64,000 bases of DNA, taken from assembly GCA_027579435.1 (NCBI GenBank), contig JANBPK010000771.1:1-64000 (forward strand). The letters run 5' to 3'. How positions within the stretch are numbered: position 1 is the stretch's first letter; the number at the start of each line of letters is the position of its first letter. Origin of the DNA: Candolleomyces eurysporus. Taxonomy: Eukaryota; Basidiomycota; Agaricomycetes; Agaricales; Psathyrellaceae. The notes under the pieces are model-generated. The model did no database searches, was not told the DNA's origin, and saw only the letters and a program-made list of their open reading frames with translations. Shown one piece after another: positions 39,059-50,073 of the stretch. A program made the translations under genes and the position numbers.

Positions 39059-39843
39059 CGTGTACTGTGATATTACACGATGCCCCACCAGTTACAAGCA
39101 TCTTATACGCCGCCCCTGGTCAGCATTGTCTTGTCTTCGCTGATAATGAAGCATGGTCCGGCAGCGTTTCAGCACCACGAGGCGTTGTCAGTCAGCGGTT
39201 GGCAGCCATTATGAACAGCTTCTAGGGTCTTGTTGTCAATAATGAGTCTTCATGACCTCTTCGTAGACCAAAGAGTGTGATTCTGGCATTTACAGGGTGC
39301 ACAAAGGACATGGTCGCAAAGACCAGCACATCGATGCGCAGTCAAGAGGGCTGGAACTGCGAGCTGAGCTGGAGAGAGCTGGGCGAGACGCGTTGTTTGC
39401 CGGAAGGCTGTGGTACAAACAATGATCGCAAGCCAGTTGCCAACCGGTTCAGCTTTCTTATGACTTGACCTCATCCTCGCGGTTGCCTCGTGGCCTTTCA
39501 AGCATTCTGGGGCGGCAAAACGCGACAGAAAAGGCTTCAGCTCATTGGCAGCTTAGGAGCACCCGATCCAAACCAACCCAGGGAGGCTATGGACATTGAG
39601 TTGTGTCATGTTGGCTTCATCATTATCGATCCGAATGGCGGACTCACATTGAGGCCCAGGTGAGGAGGAACAGCCCTGGGGTGAGGCCAGTATTCTCCAC
39701 TTACAGGCTCCGGTGGCCTCTTAGGAGCTACAAAGCAACTATAACACGGCGTGCTCACTCCACGAACATCACTCATTACCTTCATCCTGCGTCGCCTCAC
39801 CCTGTTGGTCTATCTTATTTTGACTCTCTTCGTCAACCATCAT
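39059..39843. promoter_or_regulatory. Head-to-head promoter region of ART gene C and the NADAR gene
   Basis: The 785 bp between divergent starts at 39058 (minus) and 39844 (plus). On the minus strand it contains short Cys-rich frames (CYSCFVAPKRPPEP near 39710-39760, and LCDHVLCAPCKC near 39290-39330) that look like worn copies of the Cys modules of this family. I could not join them by splicing to gene C. It may therefore be both a bidirectional promoter and the remains of lost 5' exons. Confidence 0.4.
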
Positions 39844-40919
39844 ATGTCTGCCAATCGCAAGAGAATCACCATCATCACTTCACCGTCTAGCTCCACGAAA
39901 TCCCTGCCGGCATTTCCTGGGAGTTCACCGACCACTGGAAAACCCGTTCAATATCGAATCGAGGAGCGGAAACGGACCGTCTATGTGACCTCGGACGTCG
40001 CACCCTCGGAGTGGGATCAGGAGAGCCTGGACACCATCCTCACTTTGGCCGATAGTGACGAAAGTGAGCATAACGAAGCGAACGGCGAAGAACCCATTCG
40101 TCGAACCAGGTCCCTGGTGGAGACTCAGATAATAATCACAGAGGATAATTCATTCAATAACCCTGTCTACGACGCTCGGGAGATGATGACGCCGCGACTC
40201 ACTCCTAACCGTCTTCGACGGCCTGGTAATAAGAGTCCACCACTTCAGGCGACGCGTAGTGTGGGCACTCTCCCCGACTCTCCACGTCGGAGTCCGTTAC
40301 AGCCGAGGCGGAAGATACTCTTCTACGACAAAAACGATCCTTATTATGGCTTCACAAACTTCTCGGCCCACCCTGTTATCTACCGGGGGAAGAGATATCC
40401 TACCAGCGAACACTTGTTCCAGTCGTTCAAGGTAAGTTGATTCAACTGCAATTCCTTCTCATTCTGACGCCGTACATCCAGTTCCACGATCACCGTCCAA
40501 ATCTCGCGGAGCACATTCGGACATGTTCCGAGCGACCAAGCGTAGCCTTTTCAGAAGCTAGACGGTTCCAACCCGAGGTTCGCCCTGACTGGATGCAAGT
40601 CAATATCCCAATGGTATGGCGAATGATCCTTCTCCCGCTATGATGCTCAATCTTTACCTGCAGATGGAGGAAGCCCTGTGGCACAAATTCACTCAACACG
40701 CTGACCTCCAAGCGGAACTGCTAGGTACAGGTGATGCAGAACTCATCGAGGCAAGTTCGACGATTTATCTACGTATTGAATGCAATCTAACCTTCGCCGA
40801 ACGCTTCACAGGATTCGGATAAAGATGCGTTCTGGGGCGTTGGGGCAGATCGACGGGGACGAAACGAACTCGGCAAAGCACTCGAGAGACTGAGGGCGAA
40901 ACTCCGAGATCACCAGTAG
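39844..40919 (+). CDS. NADAR-domain protein (YbiA/DUF1768-like)
   Basis: Predicted 304-aa protein from four exons: 39844-40431, 40482-40613, 40664-40750 and 40812-40919. The first 155 residues are Ser/Thr/Arg-rich and probably disordered. The NADAR domain fills the rest: FYDKNDPYYGFTNFSAHPV, YPTSEHLFQSFKF with the conserved glutamate (about E189), RPDWMQVNIPMMEEALWHKF, LLGTGDAELIEDS, FWGVGADRRGRNELGKAL. NADAR proteins act on ADP-ribose derivatives and some are reported to remove ADP-ribose from guanine bases; whether this one does is inference. Its place among three ART genes supports such a link. Intron 3 has a GC donor (40751) instead of GT; splicing there restores the conserved domain exactly. 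Confidence 0.9.
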
Positions 40920-41312
40920 ATTATCGCCATCGATGGGCCGGAAACCTCTTGCCAGTGTGCCGTCTTTCGCGTGCATTGGCCTCGTTCCCTTCAAACCAAC
41001 CGCTTCTGATTATGCATTGCTGAAACGCGTTGTTTTCTGTAACATACATATAATCATTCCTGGCAGAGTGCGTACAACACGTGTTTGCTATCTCCCTTTG
41101 ATCTATCTATGTTTTATGATGATGCTTGTCTCTATGTGGCAGTTCTCTCTTTGTTTTCGATTTGACCTCGAGGACGACGCGCGATGTTTGTGTCGAAGCG
41201 CAGTATTAAAGGCGCCTGGCTTATGAAGGGAGGTCTGCATCAATAGCACCCCTTCAACTACCTCACTCCTCCTTTGTTGTGTATCGCTAACCGACCCCGA
41301 CTCTAATCCACG
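40920..41312. other. Spacer between NADAR gene and Cys-module gene E
   Basis: 3' flank of the NADAR gene and promoter of the next plus-strand gene. A 'tattaaa' box at about 41203 sits some 110 bp upstream of the start codon at 41313. Nothing else is recognised. Confidence 0.4.
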
Positions 41313-42687
41313 ATGGCGGCTCGCAATCCCATTCAACCTCAAGCCGTTCAGGCTAACCCGCTCTGCGATGTATGTCTTCCGTCATCTGATATCAACGCCG
41401 TCTGACATTCGCCGCTAGTATTGCCACTTGAAGCCCAAGTTCGCTGGCCACGCGTTTTGTTCTAAGACTTGTGGTGCTCAAGCCGCGACATTATGCAACG
41501 TAAGCACTGCTCGTCCATCTCTAGCCTATCTATATTGGCTGACTGACTGTCTGACTCGTTGGCATAATCAATCAACGTCGTCGATCCTTCGCCGTACCTC
41601 CGTGATCGACGCCGATTTCTCTACCCCTTTACGACGGCGGACGCGATACGCTAATAGTACTGCCACAAGAAACCAAAGTTCCAAAACTTTGAGTACTGCG
41701 GGAAGAATTGTGCAAGTTTGGCTAACCCTGGCGGTGTGCCAAAGCCCGCTGCTGGACCTGCCGCCCGCGGCGCGGGTGGTGCTGCTCCGAAGCCCAGGGG
41801 CGCTCCGGGCGCTCAGCAGCCTCTCGGCTCCGGCCCACTCGACCCACTTTCGATCGCCAGTACGTGTTATCTATCCCGCATCGTCGCGTACTTCCGACTG
41901 TGGGCGACTAATCTCCTTTGGGTGTTTGCAGAGATCGTCGTGCAGAACATGCCTCAAGTCCAGGCGCTGCTCAACGGCACGGGCATACCTGCCAATCCTG
42001 CTGGCAACTCTCAGGGTGGTGGCGCCTACGGCGCTCAGGTCCAACCACAGCAGCAACCACAGCAGCCATTGAACAACCCGTTCTTGAACCAGGCTGCAGC
42101 TGCCATGTCCAATGGTAGTAGTAGTTTACCCGCTCCTCCGAACTATTCGAGTGGCGTTAATGGTTATGGCGCGGCGTATAGCGGTGGCGGGGTACAGCAA
42201 CAGCAATACCAACAGCAGCAGTACCCCCAGTACGGCCAGCAACAACAGCAGCAGTACAGTGCCGAAGATCTTGAATGCCTTATCCCTGGCTGCGGGAAGC
42301 CTGTCCACGTTGACTCGAAAGGCATGAAGACGAGCGATTACTGTTCGCAGAGGCATCGGGAGTGAGTCATATCATCCCTTCCTTTCAGATTATGACCGAG
42401 ATATGCTGACGACGGTTCGTGATGTCTTTAGGGAAGCCGTCTCGTCTGGACTCGTTCAAGGTTGTATTATGTGCCTGACGAAACCTCAAAGTCATACGGA
42501 CTATTTCTGTTCGAGAGCGTGCAGGGAGGAGAGTTTGAGTAAGCAGCAGGAGCTGTATGCTAATGCGCCGGCAGGGGCGACGACTTATGGTGTGCAACCG
42601 AGTAGTAACGTTAACAATGCCCAGTATGGTGTGGGTACCGGTGACGATGAGGACGATGAGGATGCATTGGGTCTCTCTCAGAACTAA
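41313..42687 (+). CDS. Stand-alone Cys-module protein E with Gln-rich linker
   Basis: Predicted 341-aa protein without a catalytic domain. Exons are 41313-41369, 41419-41499, 41658-41859, 41932-42361 and 42432-42687. It carries four modules of the type found in ART proteins A and B: C18/C21/C33/C37, C45/C48/C60/C64, and near the C-terminus a C-x4-C version (CLIPGC, DYCSQRH) and CIMCLTKPQ with YFCSRAC. Introns 1 and 2 fall in phase 0 between the two residues of each C-x-x-C knuckle, as in A and B. The middle is Gly/Ala- then Gln/Tyr-rich (prion-like), and the tail is acidic. I infer an adaptor or partner of the ARTs through shared modules. Zinc binding is likely from the Cys pattern but unproven. 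Confidence 0.85.
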
Positions 42688-43296
42688 TTCATGGCGGCAT
42701 ATCTATCAATCGGGTTGGGGCAGTAATTTATTATCTGGATATGAATGTTGAATTGTAATAATAAATCGATTGTCGACTGTACACTGGGACGGGAATTAAC
42801 CGTGTCTACAATTTTAATGTGGCAGATGGGGATAAATCGATGGTGCTTCTTGAGCATAATTAGTTTTTCAGAGGTATCAAGAACATGTGTCCAGAGCTAG
42901 AGAGTAAGCCTCAAGGCATGGCTTTCGCCTCGATTGCAGCTTAACGCTTGTAGTTTAGATCCGTGATGGCACGGAGGCGACAAGCCAGCTTGACGCCCAC
43001 CTCCGAGTCATCAAAGGTTTGAGTGGAATAGGTGATCGATGGTAGTAAAGAACGGATGTCAAAAGGAGCGAGGCGGCGATATGGGGACAATTTGGGAGGG
43101 GAACGAGAGCCCAGTACAGTGGAAATGACAGTGATAAGTGGGCAAAGGGTTGTGATATGAACAGGAAAAGCATATAAGAGAGCGGCGTGATAGGAATGTG
43201 ATTTTGGAGGAGAAAGGAAGGGGTAATCGTAACATCATAAGATGAAGAAAGCACTGTGGTAAGGGAAGTCATTACGGTCCGAATAGCGGATCCATC
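42688..43296. other. Convergent spacer with a possible extra 3' exon of the zinc-finger gene
   Basis: 3' flanks of two convergent genes. On the minus strand near 43013-42949 the frame EVGVKLACRLRAITDLNYKR ends in a stop and reads like a protein C-terminus. The zinc-finger gene has a good donor (gtaaga) overlapping its stop at 43297-43299, so a longer isoform is possible, but the acceptor would be weak. Confidence 0.35.
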
Positions 43297-44359
43297 TTAC
43301 TCATGACTCTGAAGAACGTTCCTGCAGCACGGCATCAAGACCAGGTCCGAAAGCATGAGGGAAAGCGATTTCCGACCTTTCAGCGGACTGGCCGAACCGG
43401 AGGAAGGGAGTGAATGCAAGCGGCTCCGTCGTTGGCAGACATGCTCTTGTTGATTTTCCATAAGTTCATTGCACCGAGGGCAGATGTCAAGGCTGCGACG
43501 CAAGCTCAAGGTTAGAAAACGGAAATCTCGAGGGAAAAAAATAGTCATTTACCTGGGGCCGAGGTTGTGAATATGGAGGTGGCGCATCAGTGCTTCAAAG
43601 TTTCGAAGAACGTCATGGCAGCCATCTCTGCCGCAACGAATGTTATCGCTCATGCCAACACCTTGGGCTTCTATATAACCCCAAGCTTCGCTCATCTAGA
43701 AAGCGAAAGCAGGTCAGATGGGGTGGTGCGAGTCATATGAGGCGACTTACTGTGGCAAGCAAGGCGTCATGACGAGACTGGCGACAATCTGGCCCAAGAT
43801 CAGCGTTGCATACAACGGGACTCTTATACTCAGTCGCATGGAGCTGAGGATTGTATTCGTTGACGGTCGCCCTTTTGGGTTGCGAAGATGGCTCGGTGGA
43901 AGATGAAGACACGGACGAAGACAGAACGATTTCAAGAGGCAACCCAGCGCGGTATCGGGACGCTAGCTCCTGGGCGGGAGTACTGGTCATAGTCGAGTAA
44001 GCACTAATAGATGAGCGCCGCCTAGAATTTTCTGGCGGTGCAGGAGCACTGAACTCCCAGGTGCTGCCGAGGCTGGCGCTTCCTGTCTCTTCATCGCTAT
44101 CAGCAGCAGAACGTTCTGTCGGTGCAGGAGAACTGGGCCCCGCGGTGCCACCAAGGTTGCTCTCTGCATCTTCATCGCTATCGGCAACAGAAATTTTCTC
44201 TCCAGTTAGCTGTTCCATGTCGAGTATGAGTGACGCGCAGTTCCTTCCGTGCCGCTTGGGGTTGTCTCGCATGCGACCTCCATCCAGATCATCAAGGCTG
44301 TCGTGAATCGTCTCTTCAGAAATAGCATGCCAATCAAAAGGATGGTCCGACGTAGACAT
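43297..44359 (-). CDS. C2H2-type zinc-finger protein, unknown role
   Basis: Predicted 315-aa protein from exons 44359-43751, 43695-43553 and 43492-43297. The N-terminal two thirds are acidic and Ser-rich and contain an imperfect tandem repeat of about 27 residues (two copies of ADSDE followed later by a Pro-Ala-Pro motif, near residues 58-112). One clear zinc finger spans IRCGRDGCHDVL to MRHLHIH (C-x4-C-x12-H-x3-H). A second Cys-rich stretch, CPRCNELMENQQEHVC, follows. These features fit a nuclear DNA- or RNA-binding protein. No full homologue is recognised. The 3' end is uncertain because a splice donor overlaps the stop codon. Confidence 0.7.
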
Positions 44360-44898
44360 TAGAGTGAATTAGAGTAAAACCGAGTCGACGAAAGCAGAGA
44401 AGAGAGACAAAGAGAGAGGGTAAAACCTGTTGCCAGAGCAGGGATGCAGAATTCCTGCCAGGTCCGTCCTCTTTATATATATACATGAAGTCGCATGTGG
44501 CATTGATGTTGCTAGAAGAATGGACAGACGAGGGTACCATTGTGAAAAGAAGAACATCATTGTGGCGACAATCCACACCCATTGGTCGCGAGCTCAATCT
44601 TTCACTAGGCTTGGTCCCTCAGGCTGCGAACAATGGCAGAAGCACGGTACCGAGTCCGGAAGGTGAATGTAGCCAGCCAGAGATGCCATCGTGCATTTAA
44701 AGGTGTTGTTCGCAATCATACAGTCAAGGAGGCGTGATGGTCGTGGTTCCATTCTGGTCCCTTGGCTTTGACCTTCATTCCGCATCAACACACGGTCACA
44801 TGACATGACTTAATTCGATGGCGGTCGATGAGAGCTGGGCTGGGCCGGAACGAGCCTGCTTTCTTCAGCTCTTCCTCCCATCGTCATCGTCACCCGCC
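44360..44898. other. Divergent spacer, zinc-finger gene and COQ4
   Basis: Promoter space between divergent starts at 44359 (minus) and 44899 (plus). A 'tttatatatatac' run at 44470-44483 could act as a TATA element for the minus-strand gene, about 115 bp upstream of its start codon. An upstream ATG at 44818 is in frame with COQ4 and would add 27 residues. Confidence 0.4.
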
Positions 44899-45870
44899 AT
44901 GTCGCATCGAGCGGTACAGAACATTGCAAGATTGGCACTGAAGGCCTCTATCAGAGTGCAGATACGCAAGCCAAGTCTTGCTGTTACCCTGGTTTCTCAG
45001 CAATCCCGGTTTACGAGCTCGAAACCGAACTATGAGGGGCATATCCCGCTGAATCGGTTCGAAACCGCTCTCTTGACCCTTGGTTCCGCTTTTGTTGCCC
45101 TCACGAACCCAAGGAGAGGAGGTGAGTGCTCTATATACACATACAAGCATAAATTGATCATTCTTTGGTAGATATGGTTGCTGCGCTAGGGGAAACCACC
45201 GCAGGTCCGACCGTATCGTGGCTGCGAGACCGAATGCTGGCCAGTGCCGAAGGTCGCAAAATTCTGAAAGATAGGCCTAGGGTGAATTCTACAACCGTAG
45301 ATATGGATGCACTAGCTCGACTCCCTGATGGTAGCCTTGGAAAGGCATACGTTACCTGGTTGGAACGCTGCGGAGTGACTCCTGACACACGAGAACCTGT
45401 AAGTGTGTCGTAAAGCTCTTTTTTTTGTCCAATTCTTTCATCTTACCTTGCTGGTATAGGTACATTATATCGAAGACCCAGAGCTTGCATATGTCATGCA
45501 GCGCTATCGGGAGTGCCACGATTTCTACCACTGCATTTGCAACTTACCCGTGAACGTCGAGTCTGAACTCGCGGTTAAGTACTTCGAGTTCGCAAACCTC
45601 GGTCTGCCGATGACCGGTCTGGCGGCTCTCTTCGGGCCTCTGCGCCTGACACCCCAGAAACGTGCTCGTCTGTTTTCGGAATACGTCCCTTGGGCACTCA
45701 AATGCGGTGGGACTGCCCGCAGCCTCATCACAGTATATTGGGAGGAACGATGGGAACAAAATGTAGACGACATCAAGAAGGAGCTTGGTCTTTGGGACCC
45801 TCCTGAAGCGCGATGGAGTAAACCATTATCGGAGGCAAAACAAGCCGCGGAAAAGAAGGCACAAAAGTAG
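44899..45870 (+). CDS. COQ4: Ubiquinone biosynthesis protein Coq4, mitochondrial
   Basis: Organises the coenzyme Q biosynthetic complex on the matrix face of the inner mitochondrial membrane. It is 286 aa from exons 44899-45121, 45172-45398 and 45460-45870. The first 40 residues are basic and hydroxylated without acid (mitochondrial targeting). Family landmarks are GHIPLNRFETALLTLGSAF, LPDGSLGKAYVTWLE and the metal-binding motif H-D-x2-H-x11-E at H170, D171, H174 and E186. WALKCGGTARSLITVYWEE near the end is also typical. The start at 44899 gives the best targeting peptide. An in-frame ATG lies at 44818. Confidence 0.95.
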
Positions 45871-47639
45871 AGGGCGCAGGTTTAACGTAAGTTTAGGGAT
45901 TCTGGAACTAAGTTATGCCTATAAGACTTCTACTCAATATTTATTTCTTTCTTTTAGCGGTTATTTCATCCCCAACTTAGAAGGTTCAAATGTCCCTTAC
46001 TTGAGCTCTGACTCCGTGATTTGAAAGACCCAATCCAGACCACGGATCTTGATGCGTCCGCTCCAGACAAGTGCTTCTCGAATGGTCTGGTCTGCCAGTT
46101 CCCCATCGCCTTCGAGAAAGGCATTTGAAGCGCGATGTACAGACGTACTTATTCATAATTATACGAGGCCTGTCATACCTCAATGATCGACTGCCGTTGC
46201 CCCAAATTACGCGACGGCATGGACATGCCCAAATGCGCTGGCACCGTTCACGATTTATATCGGTGCAGGCCTGAGGCAGCAGAACCGATGACGGGGCTTA
46301 TAAACATGTAATTCAAACCGCGGGATCTGTCCCTGGCTATGATCCGGACCCAAGAGGTATCATTCCCCGATGTCGCCAGCGTGTCGCTAACGCTTTTTAA
46401 GGTTTAAGCGATCTGGTCCTAGTCGGCAGCCCCTGGCCAGTCTCACCCCGTTTTTCAGAGCTGTCAGCTGCTGTAATCAATTAATCAGTGGTGGAGGGTT
46501 TGACAACTGTTCGCCCGCGAATCGCGCAGGGTTCGAGGTACGTGCCAGTGGCCAAGCATCATATGCCTATATCACAGAGTAGTGTGAACAGCTGTGGACT
46601 GCGCTGTTAAAGAGAGAAGTGGCGCCGAGTTGTTGCGCAGTATTGCCAATTTCCGAACGAGCTTAGTCGTCGTTCATGAACGGTGAGCCTCGGGTCCGTT
46701 TATCCCATGAAGAGCCAAACGCACACCATCTAACTTACGATTTAGGATACTTGTCCTGCTGGAAATACGCACTGCACTGCAGTTTCGCTTTCAGAGATCA
46801 ATCGTCAGCGTGTTGTTGACCATGGGGGATATTTAGAACGAAGACATGTGTTCGAGCACTGCCTACTCTTGGGACCCTTCAAATGTCCGCTTACCCTTCG
46901 AGCTACTCCTGGACGCCGCCTCTCTCGCTCGTGTCGTAAATTCGCCAGAGCAAGCCATTTGCTTTGGCTTACGGCGCTTGTCCAGGTGGCATAGATCTTC
47001 TCACTCCGATTTTCGCTTCCAATTTCGACCCCCAAAAGTATTTAAATCCGTAGGATAGATCCACCAATACCAGCCCATGCCGCCCCCATGGTAACCGCAA
47101 GCGCTTCTAGCCATCTCTCAAATGGGTATAAAATTGAATTATTTGGTCTGAGGTGCTCAGGGATGTGGGAGGCCGACGCCACGTTTCCCCCCGATGCACG
47201 ATCTAGTTGAACACGAGGCATACCAACTTTTTTGCTTGGATCAAAATGAACACAATTTGGATAAAGCGTCTGATCGTGGAGGGTCGTGCAATCCCTGCGA
47301 GGCAAGTCTGTCAATACGGCATTTCTGTCCTTTACCCATCGAGTTCAATGCCTCAACACTAATTAGATGCTATGCTTTCTCACCGTCAATCGCCTCAAGG
47401 CGAACTAAGATGTGTCACATTTGACGGGGACATGGCGGTTCCAGTCAATGAGCCTTCCGAAAGTCAAGGCGCTGCAACGTCATTTGTAACGCGATCAAAA
47501 AACAAATCTCTCCGCTGCCCTGCAAACTATAATTTCCCAATCACCTTTTCCGTGCCTGATCTCATACTTAAGCTGGACTCACTTGACCATGCTGGCATAC
47601 CCCCCCCCGTCTCTACCCCCGCACCCCATCCCTACTGTC
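45871..47639. other. Intergenic region of about 1.8 kb, no gene supported
   Basis: Several short frames exist (for example near 46846-47058 plus and 46805-47035 minus), but none shows a family motif or a consistent splice pattern. The final 200 bases before 47640 are C-rich and probably the promoter of the next gene. Confidence 0.4.
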
Positions 47640-48307
47640 ATGAACGCCTATTCCACCCTACCCCCCTGCCTCGATGACACCAGTTCTTTAGACCGTGCCC
47701 CCTCCAAAGTGAATCCGCCACATGTACGTTGTCAAAACCCTTTCCTCGATGACCGTCTAACACACTTCGCTACCAGAATCAGTCGAACCTCATTCAGCAC
47801 TCCCGAAAGCGGTTCCTTCAAACATACTCTTCAGCGTTCATCGAGTCGGCTTTGGCACCTGCCAAATATGCGCTCTTCCAACTTCTGGGAGCCGCCCTCC
47901 TTCAAATATTCCACTGTCCGGGTTCACCTTCGTACGCGATTTCTGCAAAAATAGGGGCCTTCGGGGGAATCGTCGTCACCATCTTCTACCTCATGCTTGT
48001 GTTGACCGGGAACACGGTTCACTGTGCCACTCGGGCACAGAACGAGGAGGATGTCAATGACTTGCGGCACCCAGGTCAATCCGTAATGATGCTGGTCCAT
48101 GAGATGCTTTACAGCACGCTCGCTTCGATAATCGGGTGCATGGGTTACACCATGACTGGACCCCTTCCCGTCAGCCTTCCTATCCACGCGTTCTCGGGCT
48201 GCGTGGGTCCAGCCGTCTTCCTCTCCTCACTCTTCGTGATCGTCGGAACAGTTTGGTGCATTGTAAAAGCCCAGAAGAAGTTGTTGGACTGGTACGCGGG
48301 GTATTAA
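47640..48307 (+). CDS. Small multi-pass membrane protein, unknown function
   Basis: Predicted 204 aa from two exons, 47640-47723 and 47777-48307, phase 0. The first 45 residues are polar. Three hydrophobic segments follow: around YALFQLLGAALLQIF to GGIVVTIFYLMLVLTG, HEMLYSTLASIIGCMGY to PLPVSLPIHAF, and GPAVFLSSLFVIVGTVWCIV, ending with KKLLDWYAGY. I do not recognise the family. The intron was placed because the upstream exon and the membrane exon join in frame with consensus splice sites. The ATG at 47640 is the first in the open frame, but an upstream extension is possible. Confidence 0.6.
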
Positions 48308-49438
48308 AGCCATGGAGGCTTTAATCTATTCTTACGGTTCTTATAATACCTTTCGTTCGTTTTAATCTGCATTCATCTTCTATCCTCCCTTCGTCGTCCT
48401 TACCATACGTTGACTCTTTTACACTGTTGCTATTGATTGTTTGCTCTTGTCCTACTTAGATGTTGTTGTCCTTGTCTGTATAGTTTTACTGTTTTCTTGC
48501 CCTCTGTTATCCTGCGCTCCGATGTGCTTAACTCACTTGTATCTTCAAAATAATTCCATTAGACGAACAATGCACCCTCATTTACTTATGTTCATCACAG
48601 GTTAATGACGTTAGCATACTACCGTAGAGATAGAAATCCCAACTAGTATATCCTGAACTTATACACGCTTATTGCGCCATAATTTTGCTCTTCAGAGCTC
48701 GACAAAATGAAGNCCCCCCCATTTGACCAACCTTCAAAACGATATCTCCAAGAGCCGGCCGTCGTTATCGCCACACCATGTTGGTCCGGACTTTTCAATT
48801 TCCAATTCTCTTCACACAACAGCCATCGTCCCAGGGTATGGGTCATGCGGCCAGCGTGTATGGAGCAATGCAAGGTCAAGAAGATCAAGGATGAATGACC
48901 AGGGAAACTTCATCGCATACTCAACTTTATGTAATGCAGGGGTTTCCTTGAGTTAGGTTTCGAGCAAACTGGCTACGACTCTCGACGCGAATGGAACACA
49001 ACCAAGGACCCACAACGCTTAGGGTCTTCTTTGGAATTTCCAGAAGCGTTCTTCAGAAGGCAGGTGTCAAATTCGTGGAAGACACGGATGGTATAGGAAG
49101 GTTGCCAAAGACGCAAATCGCCTGGCATCGGCAGTTCTATATTGGTGCCTGACGCAATCGCAACGTACATCATGAATTAAAGCGAATTCTACAATCCCAA
49201 GAAGAACCCTTGCAGCGCCGAGTCGAACTTACATTTGATCTTTCTCGGAAATCGACTATTGATACACATGGGATTCTTCGACGGATTCTTCGACACACTG
49301 GGTAACTATTTAGAATGAAAGGAGGATCCAAAACACACGATGGTCACGGTCACGCATTGTACTGGATGGCGATTCCGCGCCTGGTACAAGGCGGAAATTT
49401 ACACCTCCCGACATTGATCACCACTATATGGGTCTAAG
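48308..49438. other. Intergenic region of about 1.1 kb, no gene seen
   Basis: T-rich 3' flank of the membrane-protein gene to about 48550, then sequence without motifs. The 'n' at 48713 abuts a C run. Confidence 0.45.
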
Positions 49439-50073
49439 CTACACAACGCCCTCAAGACCCCATGGAACGTCAAGACAGCCATCTGCTGTTGGTGGTGTAC
49501 TCGGGACTCCTCGGAATGTACAGGTTTCATCCCCTGAAATGACAAGTCGTCAGACATTGCACGTAAAGCAAACAAAAAAATACAAAATGTAAACAATATT
49601 GGAATACCTGGTGCCATAATGTGTCGAGGTTCCATTTTGCTGCATGGCATCTCTCCGTCCCCGTCGTCTACTCCTGATTCTTGGTTTGATAATATTGATT
49701 GAAGAGCAGATATCAAAGTTTGAATTGAGGTTTCATCGAAGATGTAATCATTGACAGGGTCGCTAATCGGGGAGGTAAGCTCTGTTGCGTCGCCGCTGGT
49801 CTGGGTCTGCGTGACGGTTCCCTCAGAGTCGGATAGCTCTGGACCTTCGTCGTAGAGCTCATAAATAGCCATATCTTCATCTTCACTGAGATTATCCGGA
49901 AGATCAGTGCACTCAATTTACAAAATATCATGATATCAAGATTCTTACCAAGACTTTTCTGAGCCGCCAGTGGTATTCTCGGTTGTGTTGTAAGAGTAAA
50001 AGAACTCATCAATAAGATCGTAGTCGAGTTCCTCCCCATTAGATGTATCAGCTATGCCTATGGTCGGCCCCAT
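49439..50073 (-). CDS. Small acidic protein, unknown
   Basis: Predicted 165 aa from exons 50073-49949, 49885-49608 and 49533-49439; phases close. The N-terminal half is very acidic (EELDYDLIDEFF, ELYDEGPELSDSEG), with a short amphipathic segment TSIQTLISALQSILS in the middle and a polar C-terminus ending WGLEGVV. No family is recognised. Composition resembles a transcriptional activation region, but that is a guess. Support is the consistent three-exon structure with good GT-AG signals. Confidence 0.5.
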
